64,000 nucleotides of DNA from Paragonimus westermani. Its lineage: Eukaryota; Platyhelminthes; Trematoda; Plagiorchiida; Troglotrematidae. The stretch spans positions 25,613 to 89,612 of the forward strand of contig QNGE01003238.1 in the NCBI GenBank assembly GCA_008508345.1. The letters run 5' to 3'. Below, piece by piece: positions 11,114-25,618 of this stretch. The translations under genes were made by a program, and so were the position numbers. The notes under the pieces were generated by a model. That model ran no database searches. It was given only the letters and a program-made list of their open reading frames with translations, and had not been told where the DNA came from. Numbering within the stretch: position 1 is the stretch's first letter; each line of letters starts with the position of its first letter.

Positions 11114-14100
11114 TGATGTGAACAATGTATCTGTTAGTGCCAATTTAGTTTGAATCGTCGTGACCAGAACAAGTATAGTTTGCCTCAGTTTGAACTGAAA
11201 AATATTTAAGCATTGCGCCAATTTATCTGCTCTCCGTTTAGAATGATCAGTTAGTTGTGTCATCGACTTAACTTCGGTAGTCTGCCAAAACCACTGCCAG
11301 TGGCTAACTCTCGCTCATTCATTGAGAGGGAAATTCTATCAAGAGGCGCAGTACAGCACTTCCTACAGTCACCTTATGTATTTGGTGGTGGGATAGATCG
11401 AGAAAACAGGAACTGATATTCGCAGTATATGATAATAAAGTGCTCCTCATAATATCACTCGGGAGAGTCAAAGTGGTGTGATTGCTTTCAAAGTGGTCAC
11501 AAATGTAATCATCCTTGCGGACAGTGACTGAACTTCCAAGGAGCACATCAACCACTTTCCAAGAATGATGACGTCTAAATTATTAACCAATTCTGAAGAG
11601 TCACCAATGGCACGCCTGACATTCCTTTTCTGAATATGACTGCACTTGACTTTGTTTTTCGAAAGGTCTACTGGAACTGTCTCACCATCTTCAACCCATT
11701 GAACTGGGAAGCCACTTAAGACACGCGACAGATGTCCGTATAATGAGGAAACAGATGTTCAAGTCGCACCTTGTGAACTGTAAAAATGAACGGTACAAAA
11801 CGAACTTTATAGCTACTGAAATGGCAGATCAAGGGTTCGTTAATGAAAAAGATGTAGAACAGTCACATTCACCCTCGTGTGGAGTACAGCTTTCCGCTCT
11901 GTTTGTGTCACTGAGACTGGTCTGGAAGCAGTGGAATAGGACGCATCCCTATGCAAGATTTTTGTTCAAATTTCAGCTAGGGTTATCTGAATAAGGTGGT
12001 TGGTGATGATTGTGTGCAGCGTAAGTTTCACGCTCCTAGTACCGCACAGTCAGTTGGCAATTGTAAATTTTTTGGCAAACCAATTTGAACGACTCGTAAT
12101 CAGTAGAACACAACGTGCCAATTATATAATTATGGAGCATGAGTATCACGGAAACAAACACAGTATGTTCTACCCGTAATAGACGCCATTGGGGAATGGG
12201 GGGATTGTCCACTGTTTGGAGGTATCCACTTCGGAGACGTTTGTTGCCAGTAATTGGACGATCATAGCCCTTACTACATACGGGATAAAGCTATTCCCTG
12301 TTGATTACATTTGACCAAACCTGACTACTGCAAGTGAAATGTGACCAATCGTCAGTTGCATTGAAATGTTTAACTCGAACGTCATCACCAACTCTCATGC
12401 CCTCCGTTGCAGCCGTACATTACAAAGGCGAGTGTATTGCCTTGTCGCAGAAAGAAGTCATCTCGATATCTCTCCGGTGAACTGTGAAGTAGAAAATGAA
12501 CCTTTTCTGAGCCACACATTCTTGTTTCCCACTGGTCTTTTAAAGCACTTTTTGTCGGTACTTCTCGACATTTACCGATTCTGAGGTCTATCACATTGAT
12601 CCCTCACTTTCTCTCCCTTTATGGCTTAACGCTTCTGTTTCGGCCTTCCATACTTTTTGTCGTCAGCCTCGATTCAGCTGCGTAGATAAAAAAGCCAGTA
12701 GGAGTGATTTAACTTCTGAAATCAAGTAGAATCCAATAGATCAACAGCTGTTGTAAGTGCGATCAATAGGTCGTATGGTATGAAGCAACTTGACTTACTA
12801 ATCCGGAATCACTGTGTAAAATAACTCAACCAGACAGACAGAAAAGCACAACCATGCATCTCAATAATGTGCAAAGCCTCCGCTTGACTACTGTGACCAG
12901 ACGTACGCCTCTCATTGGCAAGTACGGTTTGTTTCATTGGTTTTTAGGTTCGGGGTATGAGACAAGGTAGGCGGTTGTGAAGGGATTTTCATCCTAGAGA
13001 GGATGAGTTTCAGTAGGGAGCATTCAAAAAACAAATACAGAGGTGATTTTACGGAGATGCTGATTATATGGCGGTGTGAAGAACAAGGACACCTCATTTG
13101 TGGCAAGTGGGTTTACCCTCCTTGAGCCGTGAGGAGATTTGTTGCACAAGTCCTTTCATTGAGCATAGGTAAGTAAGATCACCTAGTTTAACGTTAAATG
13201 GGTCACGGAATTAATACTGAGCACGGAGTTTCTGTTACACTGTGCAACACGTAAGAGCAGTTGCAAAACATATAAGTAGATAAGACACAAATTACAGGAG
13301 CAGACTCTGCGTAAGATGTAATTATACACAGGTGCCGCAGTGGAGCTTATTGATTTCCAGCCTTTGCAAAGCAAATTTTTCCAGTTTGGTCTATATACCA
13401 GTTTTAGATATCTCTATACTAATTTTGCCTTTCTCGGCATCATTTTGAGATGCCCCTAGTAAATGTATCCAGGCGAGTTAAATTTATTTACTGTCTGCAC
13501 TTGGTGGGTCTGCGTCCTTGCACTCTGCAACAAAAAACCGATCATTGCTTTTCAGCCTACTCATAGGCAAAATAGATGCGAGATACTATTTGATATAAAA
13601 ACACAAACCAACCCCTTTGAGACATCGTAAACTGACGTTGCGACACGCAAAAATGGTACCAGGACATCTTAAACTACCAAAGTTATCGAAAACCTCAAAA
13701 AAAAAGGTATACCTAGTTTGCTTGTCGGTGAGTGCCTCGAAATCTCGTTCCTCTATCATCTGATACAATGTGGGTCACTTTCATGATCACTTCAGAAATA
13801 GGCGTTTGGTAGAGGAATAGCACTTATTCACTGGGAACTCCACCGCATTTGGCGGAGATCGACCTAATTTCATACAAGATATGGTCATAATGGAGAAGAA
13901 CCGAAAGTTCTTTGGAGAAACGAAATCTTCAAGGTGATGGAAATTTCACACTAGTTGGCGTCCACCATCTTCACATTCAAACATAATGAAACTGCATAAC
14001 TATTCGCACCGATTACCGGAACAGATTCGAATGCAAGATTAACCCTAAGAGTGCTGGACGGCATAGAAAGAGATGGTTTACTCTAATATGGGAGATTTCA

Positions 14101-15175
14101 ACAAATAGGGCAAGAAACAAATAGGAGCACAATTCCCAATCGATCGTAGTTGTCGCAGTCCTATGGACTACTGAGTCAGCCAGTTTCAAAAAGAAGCTAT
14201 TTACGTGAGTTTGATCCTGAGCTGTGCTCATGAACGAACGTGACTGAGCGTTTGCATCTGACAATACAGTCTTATCCAGTGTGAGCTCAAAAGCGTATTC
14301 GTCAACATGGTTGTCTAACAAAAACTACGCTTGAGTGCAAATGTCGGCCAGTCTGACGAGAGAGAATCTCGAATGTAGCTGTCATCTCTGAAAGGAGTTA
14401 GCCGAAAATGTGATAGAGAGGATCAGTTTTGAGTGATGTTAAATTCAGATTTCATGGTTAGAAAGTGGATTCCCGTACATGTAGGTAGGCGTTATGTAAT
14501 TCGAATACAACGTTGAACACTGGATTTCCGATGAATACTAGGCATATGAGTACAGGTCGATCCACAATTTTGACAAGTTATTCTGACATTTTTTTTAGTA
14601 CGTATCCTGATACTTTTGGTGTGTGCCTCAAATTCAGTACTGTTGGACAAGACGATATGACATTTGCTTGCATATATTTACTAGCGGAGAAACAAATTGG
14701 CAATGCGGGCAAATTGTGAACACTTCCACTCTCAAATGACTGTCACCGTCTCTCACTGAGTACTCGCCTAAAGTGATTACACGTGTGCTTATTCGTATAC
14801 CCACCTAAGTGACATTGATTAACTTAGGCACTATCCACCAAACCACTTAACTGGTTTACTTACAGCCCGGGACAAACTTGGTGCGTATGCCTATTCCAAA
14901 CCTGAATTGCCACATTCATTTGTATCCCTTATAGCTCGGACATACTGATATATGGGTGGTCGTCTCCGGACTTCACTGCCTACGGGCATAACCTAAAGCC
15001 AGCTGCCCCGCTACCACCCCAATTGTTGGCAGCCTGAAGGTATACGAAAAGTTGGGCAATTAGCCAGTCTGATCAAAATCGGCGCTTCTGTGTGTGCGTA
15101 CGTGTTAACGTGTGCTCATCTAGAGATGCTGAACTGCTCGTATCGGATGTTTTACCTTGACATTGTATTTGCACT

Positions 15176-15302
15176 CGTGTGTGTGTGTATGTTTGCGTGT
15201 GTGCGTGCGTCGCTCTGGTCCTCCTGTATCATGCCTGCGCGGAACGGAAGCACACGGCTGTAGACAGAAATGCCTCCAACTTCTCCGTGTGTGCGTGTGT
15301 GT
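15176..15302. repeat. GT-rich simple repeat tracts
   Basis: Two impure (GT/GC)n runs (about 15176-15210 and 15286-15302) separated by about 75 bases of higher GC content, inside the KCTD intron. The minus-strand frame across it (threonine/histidine-rich) is a product of the repeat and is not a gene. Confidence 0.85.
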
Positions 15303-17142
15303 CTGATCGCCCCGGGTCAGACATTTGATTAGGCCTACGCCCCGCGGCAACCTAGTCCCCACCGGGGTTTGGCGTACAGCCCAAACCACCATCATCACCC
15401 CCTCAGCGTAACGCAGCGGAGGAATTGGCCTGAGATGCACTGGGCGGAGTGTAGCTGAAGCCAAAAGGTGCTGATTATCTGATAAATAATGTGCGCACAA
15501 ATTTCGCAAAATATTTTCGAATAATAATTACGAGTTATATAATATTGACGCCTGCATAGCAGATTGATTTTAGTGAGAGCCGTGAACATGTGTTACCAAA
15601 CCGACTGCATCAGCGCGAGCAGTTGCAAGAGATAAGTGTAACCAAGCTGTTACGGATGGCCAGACGAGACTAATCCGGTTGAAAATAGACTTCGCTTGTC
15701 GGCCCGGAGTTATTGGATGTTATGAAACAGTTTTGTTCATTCATTCAAAAATCGTGTTATGTGTTAAAGACAGAAATATCCAGTAGCCCTTGGTTTGGTG
15801 TTGGTTTTTGTACCTCCAACATACGAATTGACAACCATCTTCAAACCATCGTTAATGATATCTCTTCGGTTTAGCACCCTACTAGAATCTAGGTCCCCAA
15901 AATGACACCCTGGTTATTTAGTCCTCTAGTAATTTGCCTCGTTTCCTTTAATTCCGATATGAAAACAAACATTTTATAACTGATCAATCGAAATTATTTG
16001 TTAACGAATACTGCAAACTATTCCATTTTTGACTTCACTGGATTGAATGGGTATCAGTGCATTCGCATTTAGTACAATTATTTGTGTGTGGTTTCCTGGT
16101 GGGATACTCTTTGTACAATCTACTTTCATCCCCTCCTGAACACTCAACGAATAATTGCAGGGATTCTTCTTTGGTAGTGTATGTCATATACGTTTATGCA
16201 CTTAACTCTTGTAGCGCATAGAGTTAGATATTAGGACAGCATAATAAGAATGTCATTCAATGGCTGTTGCGCCTTGCACTGCCTATCAAGCTCTCGCCCC
16301 ATCGGTATAGGTGTGGTGGTCATTTTGCAACTCAGTGTGAAAAACTGAGATGGTCACTATTAAATCAGAGATTGTAGGTGATTTTCATTTTTTGAGTGGA
16401 TGTCTCACAGCCAATCTGTATCATTGTTGGAGAAGTCAGGAGAAATGATGGTTCTTCGGTTTGATAGTCTTGAAGATTGTTGTTTGACTGAGTTGTTTAT
16501 GAAGTAAGAATTATCTATAGTACAGTTCAGTGAAGGCTCAGAGAAACTTGCGTTGAAGATGCCATCTTACTCTCACTTGCAACTTGATTGTTTGTTCGTA
16601 AGGTATAGCCATCGTGATGCAAGTTGTTTTAGCCTAGAAACGGAGGCTTCGTGGATCAGCTCTCACCCGTCAATCCATTTGCGTTTAACTTAAGGCTTTT
16701 TGTTGTTCCGTGTGGATACCTACACTTCCAACCACATTAGCCAGAGTTGCAATGAACATGCGCTGGCAAAAGAAAGGTTGTTTGACTGAAGTTTACGAAG
16801 TACTTTTTTTCTGGGTGCGTTAATAAAATCTTTCTTCAAACGGACAATGTGGTTTGGTTAACTAATGCTAAATGGTGTGGAACTTATGAAAACGGAGCTT
16901 CAGCATTCCGATAAGTACAGCTCATTTACATGAAGACCTGTAAACAATGAAATATATAACACTTACTGGGATTCCCTAACATAGGTGGTTTCTAAAACGT
17001 TGTAATGCTTTTTGCCAGTCACACTGTTTTCATATGAAAGCACTGGTACATAAAGATCATGGATGTTAAATCTGTCGACAGCTAATTGACCAGTTGAATT
17101 TTTAACGCGTAGAAGGCTAGCGAATCAAATTTGGTTACTCAC

Positions 17143-17999
17143 TTTGTCAGCGTCTCCAGAGAAGAAGTGTACAGCACTCCCCCAACATCCACATGAACGG
17201 GTGCTGTGAATCGAGTTGGAGTAGCAGGTTTTGGTACCCCCAGTCCGGGTGACCAACTGGATGTGTGTTTGATACTCATTCCCGTTTGATTATGGTACGC
17301 GGTGTTACTCAAACCACTGAAATCACTGGTTCTCGGTAAACGAAACTCAGATGTGGAAGAAGCCGCCATTGGTGAGTTCTCGGATGATTTCCTCGAAATT
17401 GAAGGACTGGTTACAACAGAACCCGAATTTAAGGTCTTCGTTCGATCCGTAGGTTGGTGTTGTACTCTGTCCAGCTGAATTGTTCCGATTCGAGTTTCAG
17501 TGTTCAGAGGTGGGACTGTGGTTGTGCTACAGTCAGATCGTTCGCGTGAACACAACGATGGGTTTGGGACAGTTTGAGATTGACAAGAATGAGGGCAGAC
17601 ACAGACCGACGAAACAATGTTGCCTGATAACGATTCAATTTGTTCTTTCGTTTGGTTGATCGATACAATGTCATCTTGATTCGTTTTCGCTTGCAACTCA
17701 TAAAACTGAGATAAACTATTGGCCAATTCATGTAGAGGGTCGATAACTGGTTCCGAATCATCTGAGTGAGGTTCAATTGTTGTCGTTAGCCGCTGGGCAA
17801 ACAGTGGTCCGTTGAGTAGGATCGGATCAAAAAGTTTGGGTAAAATTTGATTTAGTGAGGGAGCAAGGAAGGGACTGATTGTTGGAAGGGCTCGCAAGAA
17901 CGTCACCAACTGCTGTTCTCCAGGTTGGTGCGACTCTGTCTGGATAGCATTGCCTGTCTTGACAGAAGTTGCAGAAGTGGATGCACTATCTTGCTTCAT
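17143..17999 (-). CDS. KCTD1/KCTD15-like BTB protein, N-terminal coding exon
   Basis: First coding exon of the BTB protein continued at 7505-8321. I chose the ATG at 17999-17997. The preceding codon is GTG, and an in-frame TGA lies at 18005-18003, so no longer upstream frame exists unless an intron precedes. Residues 1-266 form a long, Ser/Thr/Pro-rich region of low apparent structure, with no domain recognised. It ends in the first BTB strand, PVHVDVGGVLYTSSLETLTK (267-286), a near-signature of KCTD1/15 proteins. The exon ends at 17143 in phase 2, before GTGAGT. The N-terminal region is longer than the short N-terminus of vertebrate KCTD1/15. Any 5' UTR exon would lie to the right and was not found. 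Confidence 0.85.
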
Positions 18000-20756
18000 C
18001 ACTCAGGTCGCAGTGTTGCTTAAAATGATGAAGTGTGTATCAAATGTTCACTTGAATTTACTATTGACCCCAAATTTTTTTACACGTCCACCAATCGCCT
18101 TTGCATACGTCTGTAAAGTATATAAATGTATCATGGTAACATTGTAAATTTGGTTGAAAATTCCTTGTCATAATATCTACTCATGGTTCATGTGGTGTAA
18201 AAATCGTAGCATTAACCGTCGGCGGTTAATTCACGATACAAACCACTGGTCAGCTGTCTATGGCACAATAATGTGTGAGCCGAAACGGCTTGACGATATC
18301 GCTGTGTTTACCTTAACTGAAGTGGGTCGTCGAATTAATGCTGAGTAGTAATTAACTCGGAAATAAAAATGATTCATGTGCTTCGTAAACAGCGGTACTT
18401 TGCCCTTCTTAAACTATGTCCTTGAAGTTCGTTACAGACAATACTCCTAGTAATGAGCACGTGTAACATCTTATCTAGCGTCTCCGATATTTTTCGCCTA
18501 AATCCCATACGTACGCTCTACAGCATCTTATAAGTTCCAATGTTTATACACATGAATATTGTTGGTGTTTTTTTAGGCTGGGTACATTTATAACTTTAAG
18601 GGCAATTTTCAAAAAAATTGCGAGTCAAAACCAAACGACATTTCCTCGTACCAACCGATCCATAACCTGACTAGAACGCAGTAGTTAAACAGGATTTATT
18701 TTTGTGACCCTGAACTAGGAGTTCGAATGCATAAAATTGCTTTTTTGAGGAATAAAACACTAACAAAACGGCACTAGCCTGTCACGTGATTTGATAGCAT
18801 TCCAGTTTTGAAGTATACAGCAAACGCAACAGCATGAAGTTACTCTAGCTGACAAGTCGCGTACCGTTTACCTTAATTGTTTGCCCCGTAAACGATGCCC
18901 ACAGGATCGAACGGCCAAATAGTTAAGTGCCTATCTAGCTATACCTAGATCACCTGAACTCGAATATGCACTAATCTATCCCACTGTAATGAATTCAGAA
19001 GTGAGGAATTAACCAATCCCGTTGGATTATCTGTTTGCTACTAAACAGTATAAAATTTGCTCCGAATCACTTGAACCACTACGCCTATGACCCCTTGATG
19101 TTCACAACTCGTCCAAAAGGACACTTCCAACATCATGCTATTCTGAAAGTATCTTTATACTGCCCTGAATTTTAATCTTCTTTCCATCAAATCTCACTTA
19201 ACTACATTACACAACAATGACAGCTCTTCCACAACATTCTACTGGTGGCTGAGAATAAACCGCTGGCTATCTAGTAAACCGACTGGAGTGTATGTATTTC
19301 AAACGTAATCAGCACTGGTTTGAAAACGATTAGAACTGGAGATACATGATAACGAATTGTTAACATATGTTCCTATTGCTTCTATATACCTAAAGATTAT
19401 GTGGCAATTTTGTGCCGGTTTTCAGCTGCGCAAACTTGTCCGCAGAATAAAACTGACTCATACATTTATAAAGAACAGATAGGTTCCCCTCATAAATTTA
19501 AATACAATGTACATGCAGGCAGAAATCTGGTATATGTCGACACTTCATACCGACTTTGTTGTGCAGTAAATGATAGCCGGGTGTATATAGATAAGCTGCT
19601 AGTGGGGTGGGAAAGGTAGAATAATGAAACAAACGGGGTGTTGTACACACGTGTTAAATCCTTGTTTTTGAGGGCGTAAGACTAAAACAATAGTATTAAA
19701 ATTTACGTGCTATCGGTCTGAGATGCCGGATTACGGCCAACTTAACAAAAAGGTGAAGAGTATTCAGGTTTGGCCACAGCTTTCGCATTTGGTTGAACTT
19801 TACAGCTGGCAATTTTAAACAAGAAGCCCTATGCAGACTAGAGGATTCCGGTGTTTGCGTTCATTCGGACTAAATATTTTGCGTTGATCTGGTTTGTGTG
19901 CGTATGATGAGGCTGTGTCTACTTGCCTACTCACTGACGCCATACTGGTTCCGGCCAACTTACCATACATTCGGCCGCATACACTTGCAGTGATGAGCTT
20001 TAACAAGGGGAGACTCCAGTTCACTGCCATTTACTATAAAAGCAGGTTGGCAAAGTTGTCGTCAACCTGAATTGGTGCTTAGTTGCCATAATCAATGCAA
20101 GTTAGATACCACTAAACTAATCTGACTATGTACAACTATGGTATGTTGACGCCTACTGATTTGGTCAGTTCACCTACAAGGTTTCCAGTCGGCACCACCT
20201 AGGAACACAATAGACCCAAGTGAAAAAGGCGTAGGACTTGCTGATATACGTTCCTAACCGACACACCGGCACCGATGTCGTCGTCATCAGGCGCATTTTT
20301 TTCGTATATTTGTCACCGCCATTTAGGTGAATGACAGAAAACTTAGTCGGAACGTACACAACAACATAAGTATCATTAAGTTCCGTTTTTCATCACAAAG
20401 GAAAACATTCACATACCGAGGATGTTCACTCACCTTCGAACCATCATTCAGAATTTTGAGTCGAAAGGAGTCTGGATGTCAGAGCCTTGTTGTGGCCAAC
20501 GCGAATAAGTGTAGTTCAGACCAAGATCGAACCAGCAACATTCATGATTTTGAGTCAAGCTGTTATTCTTCGGGCGACCAATCCAAATAAGGACGAACCA
20601 AGTCAAGATATTAACCTGAAAGTGTGCGTCAAGAGAGGTTAACATCACATCCTTTTTGTTTATTCTGACGGTCTTAAGTTCAGGAAGACAATCTGAAGTG
20701 GATTGCGTTTAACCAAACCAACGTGCCAGCAATCACCTAGACACAATCGATTTACA
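18000..20756. other. No gene seen; 5' flank of KCTD gene
   Basis: Presumed upstream region of the KCTD gene. No promoter element or upstream exon could be placed with confidence. Open frames are short and unrecognised. Confidence 0.4.
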
Positions 20757-20822
20757 TAGTGTTGTAGGAGCTAAGAGCGTGGCCTTTGACAGAGAACATA
20801 CAAGTTCGAATCTCACTTGGGA
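20757..20822 (+). repeat. tRNA-like SINE head (candidate)
   Basis: Contains a B-box-like AGTTCGAATCTC (20803-20814) and an A-box-like TAGGAGCTAAGAGCG about 35 bases upstream. There is no recognisable acceptor stem, so a true tRNA gene is unlikely. A degraded SINE head is the best reading; chance is possible. Confidence 0.3.
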
Positions 20823-23800
20823 TTCTTTGCTGAATGGGTATAACACTAGTCAGAGTAGAATGTTGGGTTAAGAATGTGCAACATGCAGCTTTACCCCCAG
20901 GATACTTATGCACTGCTTACTTGCCTCATCTTAAAATGTACGTGCTGAAGGTTTTGCAACAGCATCTACCCATGTACAAAACACGTTTTCTTACCTATAA
21001 GTGTGACTGTGTTCATTCAAACCCGTTAACAATCTCATATTTTCCTAAGTGTCTGTTATCCATGCTTGTCTAATGCACAGTAGGAGATTTTGGGGCAACC
21101 AATGGAGCCACCGTATTATAACTAACAATCCAGGGATACTCAATGTTCGTTTTCAATCAGCCAACATGGCGCACTGCTCAAGTCATGAACATTTAAAATA
21201 TCACCCTTTAGCAGTCTGAGGCAGTTTGAACCAACCAGCACATTTAACTACATGAAAATGAAGACTGTGGTTTTGACGTCAACCAGGTTGTTAATAAACA
21301 TTAATAAAACTGAATCTAATGCCACAAAGAATATAGCCAGTGTCAACAGAAACCGAGGTGAAAATACATCAGGAAGAGGACCGCCACAGAATCATGTGGT
21401 TTATCATTGACAATCTACTTTTTCCCGTGTGCTTGAATTCTGCGCAAAACAATCAGTGGGCAGCAACAGTGCATTTTTTTAAAAATGGTGTGTCTAGACG
21501 GAAACCGGACTGTATCAAACTTTAAGATAACCTATATCATAACGTCATGAACTTAAGTACTCACTTTGGGTATGCTGATCAGATCAAGTCTTGGAAAGCC
21601 AAACTGCTAACTATTTCACCAGACACCGTAATCACCGAATTCCCACTGCCCTTTTCTCTATCGCATCTTCGTTTATGCTCATTCGCATGAATGAATGCAC
21701 AAGAATGAGTGACTACAGCTAATTGTTCGAGCACAAATGCATGTCCCCCTCTGGCCTTTTTCTCTCTGTTCTGGCCTGATCCCTGTGACATCCAATGCGG
21801 TTGAAGCGCCTGGGGGCATTTCGGTTTGCACAAATCCAACGCGAAGATAGCATTGGGGTGAATGAATCGTAGAGGACACACAGCTCAGATACACGTAACC
21901 AAAGACACACGAATGCGCCGAATGAATAACGGAATGGTTCAGTGTGTTCTGAAGGACATACTCTTTAAGGCTTCACGTATCACAGTCTGCCTTACAGGCT
22001 CAAAACATACACATTTTGCCTATTCGGTGTCTTGTCTATGAATCGTACTATGCAACTAAACGGGAAACTAAAAGCGCTCATCTGCACCATCTAACACCTA
22101 AGAGAATAAGAATCCTGTGTGTTCCACTCTGCACACTGTGGATCCAGTAAAGCTAGCCTCGGAAATGTGTAATGCGTTCGAAATGAATTCAAAATAAAGG
22201 ATGGACATGGGAGGGACTATACATAATTTTCATTTTATGTTTGGTAAATATAGCAGTTGGACTGGTGAAGTAGATATACTTATGATCGTTTCAGAGCTGA
22301 GTATGTGAAACTCTATACTGTACCATTACATCCAAAAAGGAACATGAACTAACATAGATATTTGTGCAAATTTCCCGAATTTCTTTTACTTTCTCAAATG
22401 AGTAGTATGTAAGCAACTATATATTTTTGCTCCTAATGGTAGAAAGGTGGTTGCCCTCATACGGTCCGAACATAATGAATTCCAAAACACAACAACAAAA
22501 CATTTGAGCCAACGTTTAAATCTTTGTACTAGGAACAACATCACTAGGCTTCTTTTTGTACAAACAAAATGGAATACGGTATCTTGTTGCTTTGTCTACG
22601 TTAGTGTGTTTGTACCAAAACAGACGTTTACTTCACCTTATCAAATCAGCAGAGTAGCCCTTCTGTTCCGAAGTCCGTCTGAGACTGCGGCGTCTGAAGC
22701 ACCTTCAGTGATTATTCACACGATCGTGATGGTCTCCCAACAGTAAGGTAAATCAGTATACACTCAACTTCCAAAGGCGTCTCACACCCAAGGCATTCAC
22801 ATGTGGTACATTTGAGGTTGCGCTGTATTCCATGATAAATATTGATCGGTCCATTTATGAGAAGGTCATTTTTTAGTGAAAAATTGACCGAAGCGCTATC
22901 ATAGTAGTAGGACTTCACATTTAAACATTCGAGTGGTCGGAAGATTTCTGACCATAGAACTCTCAAACATTTTGGTTGTATGAATTTTTCTGATAACTTC
23001 ATTTGTGCACATAACAACAAAACTGACCATCACGTGTACAACGTCTGCCTATAGTGGATTTACGTAATGGTTCCAGACGTACCAGTCTTCCGATCGGGAA
23101 AACAACTAACACATGTGGTGTTTACTCAAGGGACAAAATGTCGGTATGAATATGAAAATAAAGCCATAGATATTTTGAATCGAGGCAGTTGTAAACTAAT
23201 ATCACTGGAATACAGACGTGTATGGTTAATGGAGTTTCTGAAAACCCGAGTCAAATTACCGGGTTTTCGTATATGGAGCAGATGATGTTAGCTCTGATAA
23301 GGTGGCGATAAACAGTAAATCTCTGCTGTGTGCTCACTTGCACCTTGGCACTTACGTAAGATGGTTTCACCAATGTGTGTTACTCACATTCTTCATTTGG
23401 GTAATGGGATTCGGCACAGTTCGCTTATGCCATATGTAACAAGTTGCTGACAAAAGTGTCTGCGTCAGATGGGAATTAAAGTAACCACTTTTGTGGCTAA
23501 ATTGTTTGAGCAACAAGCTCAGGTTCGTCAGTGGTGCGATCAATTTTTAAGTAATGCTACGATTATCACTCATTTGGAAGTTTACTACGGGCCACCACGC
23601 GAAGAGGATAGGGATTCAGCACAATCTTCCTAACCTCGTCCACAGACATCATAAGGGCTGCCAAACGAATATCGCCGTAGGCATCCCAGCACACAACGCT
23701 GACCAACCGTTTAGCGGAAAGATTGCCTTCTGTGACTAACTAGATATGTTTCCACTGTGAGCAGCCGTGACCAACCCAGGCTGTAGAGTATTAGCACGCT

Positions 23801-25618
23801 AGAGGTCAGCACGAGGAGTCTAACACTGCCACACCCGCGTTACACACGATAGAAGCTGTCTTCATTCGTCTGTCAGTTTTCAATCAAAGTAATGTGTGGC
23901 CGACGTAAGACTAATCGAGGGGCTCCGCATGCATTCTCAACTGGTGTAATCAGATTGGATTGGAGCAGCTTCCTAAATGATGAAGGTTTAGCCTGTCGGA
24001 ATTCAGATACAAATTGTTGCAAGCGGAATTGTGGATGATCGGCATCAACCGATCAGAAATGTTTATCAGTTGCTACATTAATTTATGCTGTTTAGCCATT
24101 TAAACGGTGCAACTTTTCCAATATCATCCCGACTTCTCTTCCTATCTTCTCGATTTGAATGCACAATACACTTCTTTGTGACCCTGTAAATAGGGCTAAT
24201 TAATTAAAATAAAGGCTTATCAAAAGACATCCATTGGTGGTTCCCTAAGAGAGGTTTTAGTGGATTGGAATCGCCAGTATACTTCCAAGTGTAATCGCAG
24301 CTCGTAGTTACATATAGTGACGTGTTTCCAGGTAACTGTATGAACGCACCCTTAATCTTGTGATCTAGGCAAGATTGGACAAATAGATATTTTGCACAGA
24401 TTTTTCTAAAAGATCTTCCACAATTTTACTATTTTAAGATCGCCGTCCTACTTATCTTGTCAACTATGTTATTCAACAGTTGCATCCATCATTCTTGTTT
24501 CTGTCACTCTTTTAGTATGATCGTCCTAAAGTACTTAACTTTATCCTCTCCTCGTGCCCTGTTTGCTTCTGGTCTCTACTAGGTTCAAAACCGCATCGAT
24601 AAGGTTAAGGGTAAGAGAGTATCAGCTAACTGGAAACAGGTTTTTATCGATGTAATCAGGTACTAAGTGTATTGTTTCTGCTTCTGGATGGTACTATGCA
24701 ATGTTGAATATTATTGCGTTTGACTGGTCACACTTTTCGTGCAACCTATCCACTGAACTCCTTATCCTTTGTTGAAACGATTCTTTGTTGAACGAATCAC
24801 AATTCACTGCACAGTTGAGCTATTTATGCTCAGTATCCAGATTCACTAGTCACAACAGTGAGCTGTAAACTGACACCATGGCTGTTGGTTATCGTCACCC
24901 GTGTTTGCATCCCATGAAAAAACCCCTTGACTTTATATGCAACGGAGGTTAGAAGTTGTGTTATTTATCTACATTAAGCGCATATCTGCTGAACGATATT
25001 TTTCATGTTTCTGAATGTAACCCTTCCGTTTGTACTTATCTCCAGTAAAGTTAATAACTGCTGGCATTGCATGAATCATTTTGAGTTTAATAGGTTATCA
25101 TGCGCTAACCGCTTTTACGTCATGTATTCTTCCAAGTCTTTGTTTTTAATACATTCCAAATCTATCCGACTGTTGAATTCTGTTGTAACAGCAACGTTTT
25201 GCCAGTATATGCTACTGCAGTAAGGTGACACAATGTGAAGACGAGTTTCAACTGAGGCCTTATTTGCCCATCGTCCGTAAACTTCGATATGATTGCAAGT
25301 TTCTAGGAAAGTGAGGCAAGATGGCGGCCTACCCCCAGATTGAAGTATTAAAAATGTTATTCCACTATTATACCTACGATATCCGGTCCCTTTGTTTGAG
25401 AGGTAATGGGTTTCAGGTTACGAATATCCTACTGTTGTCAGTTGGTGAGTAAACTCACCAGAGTGTTCAAGACTAAACCACATAATTAACTCTTTCCACA
25501 CTGAACTCCATAATCTGCTGTTTGCCATTCCATGCTTAGGCACACAAAAGCTAGCGAACATCAAGGACGGAAAAGCTAAAACTGAGCATCCCGGTGTAAT
25601 AATTTGGTCGTGTCCAAC
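20823..25618. other. No gene seen
   Basis: Nearly 5 kb with only short frames (up to about 100 codons) that match nothing I recognise. No internal repeat was found by eye. Confidence 0.4.

Larger units (their letters stand above)
8322..17142 (-). other. 8.8 kb intron of the KCTD gene
   Basis: The donor GTGAGT (17142-17137 on the minus strand) and the acceptor CTGTTGTAG (ending at 8322) join AA to A and keep the BTB frame. The intron holds one long interspersed repeat (10619-11113) and GT-rich tracts near 15.2 kb. The many short frames inside it show no family motif and I take none as genes. Confidence 0.85.

Noticed and set aside
15120..15589. Minus-strand frame of 129 codons rich in Thr and His
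   Set aside because: Explained by GT-rich simple repeats inside the KCTD intron.
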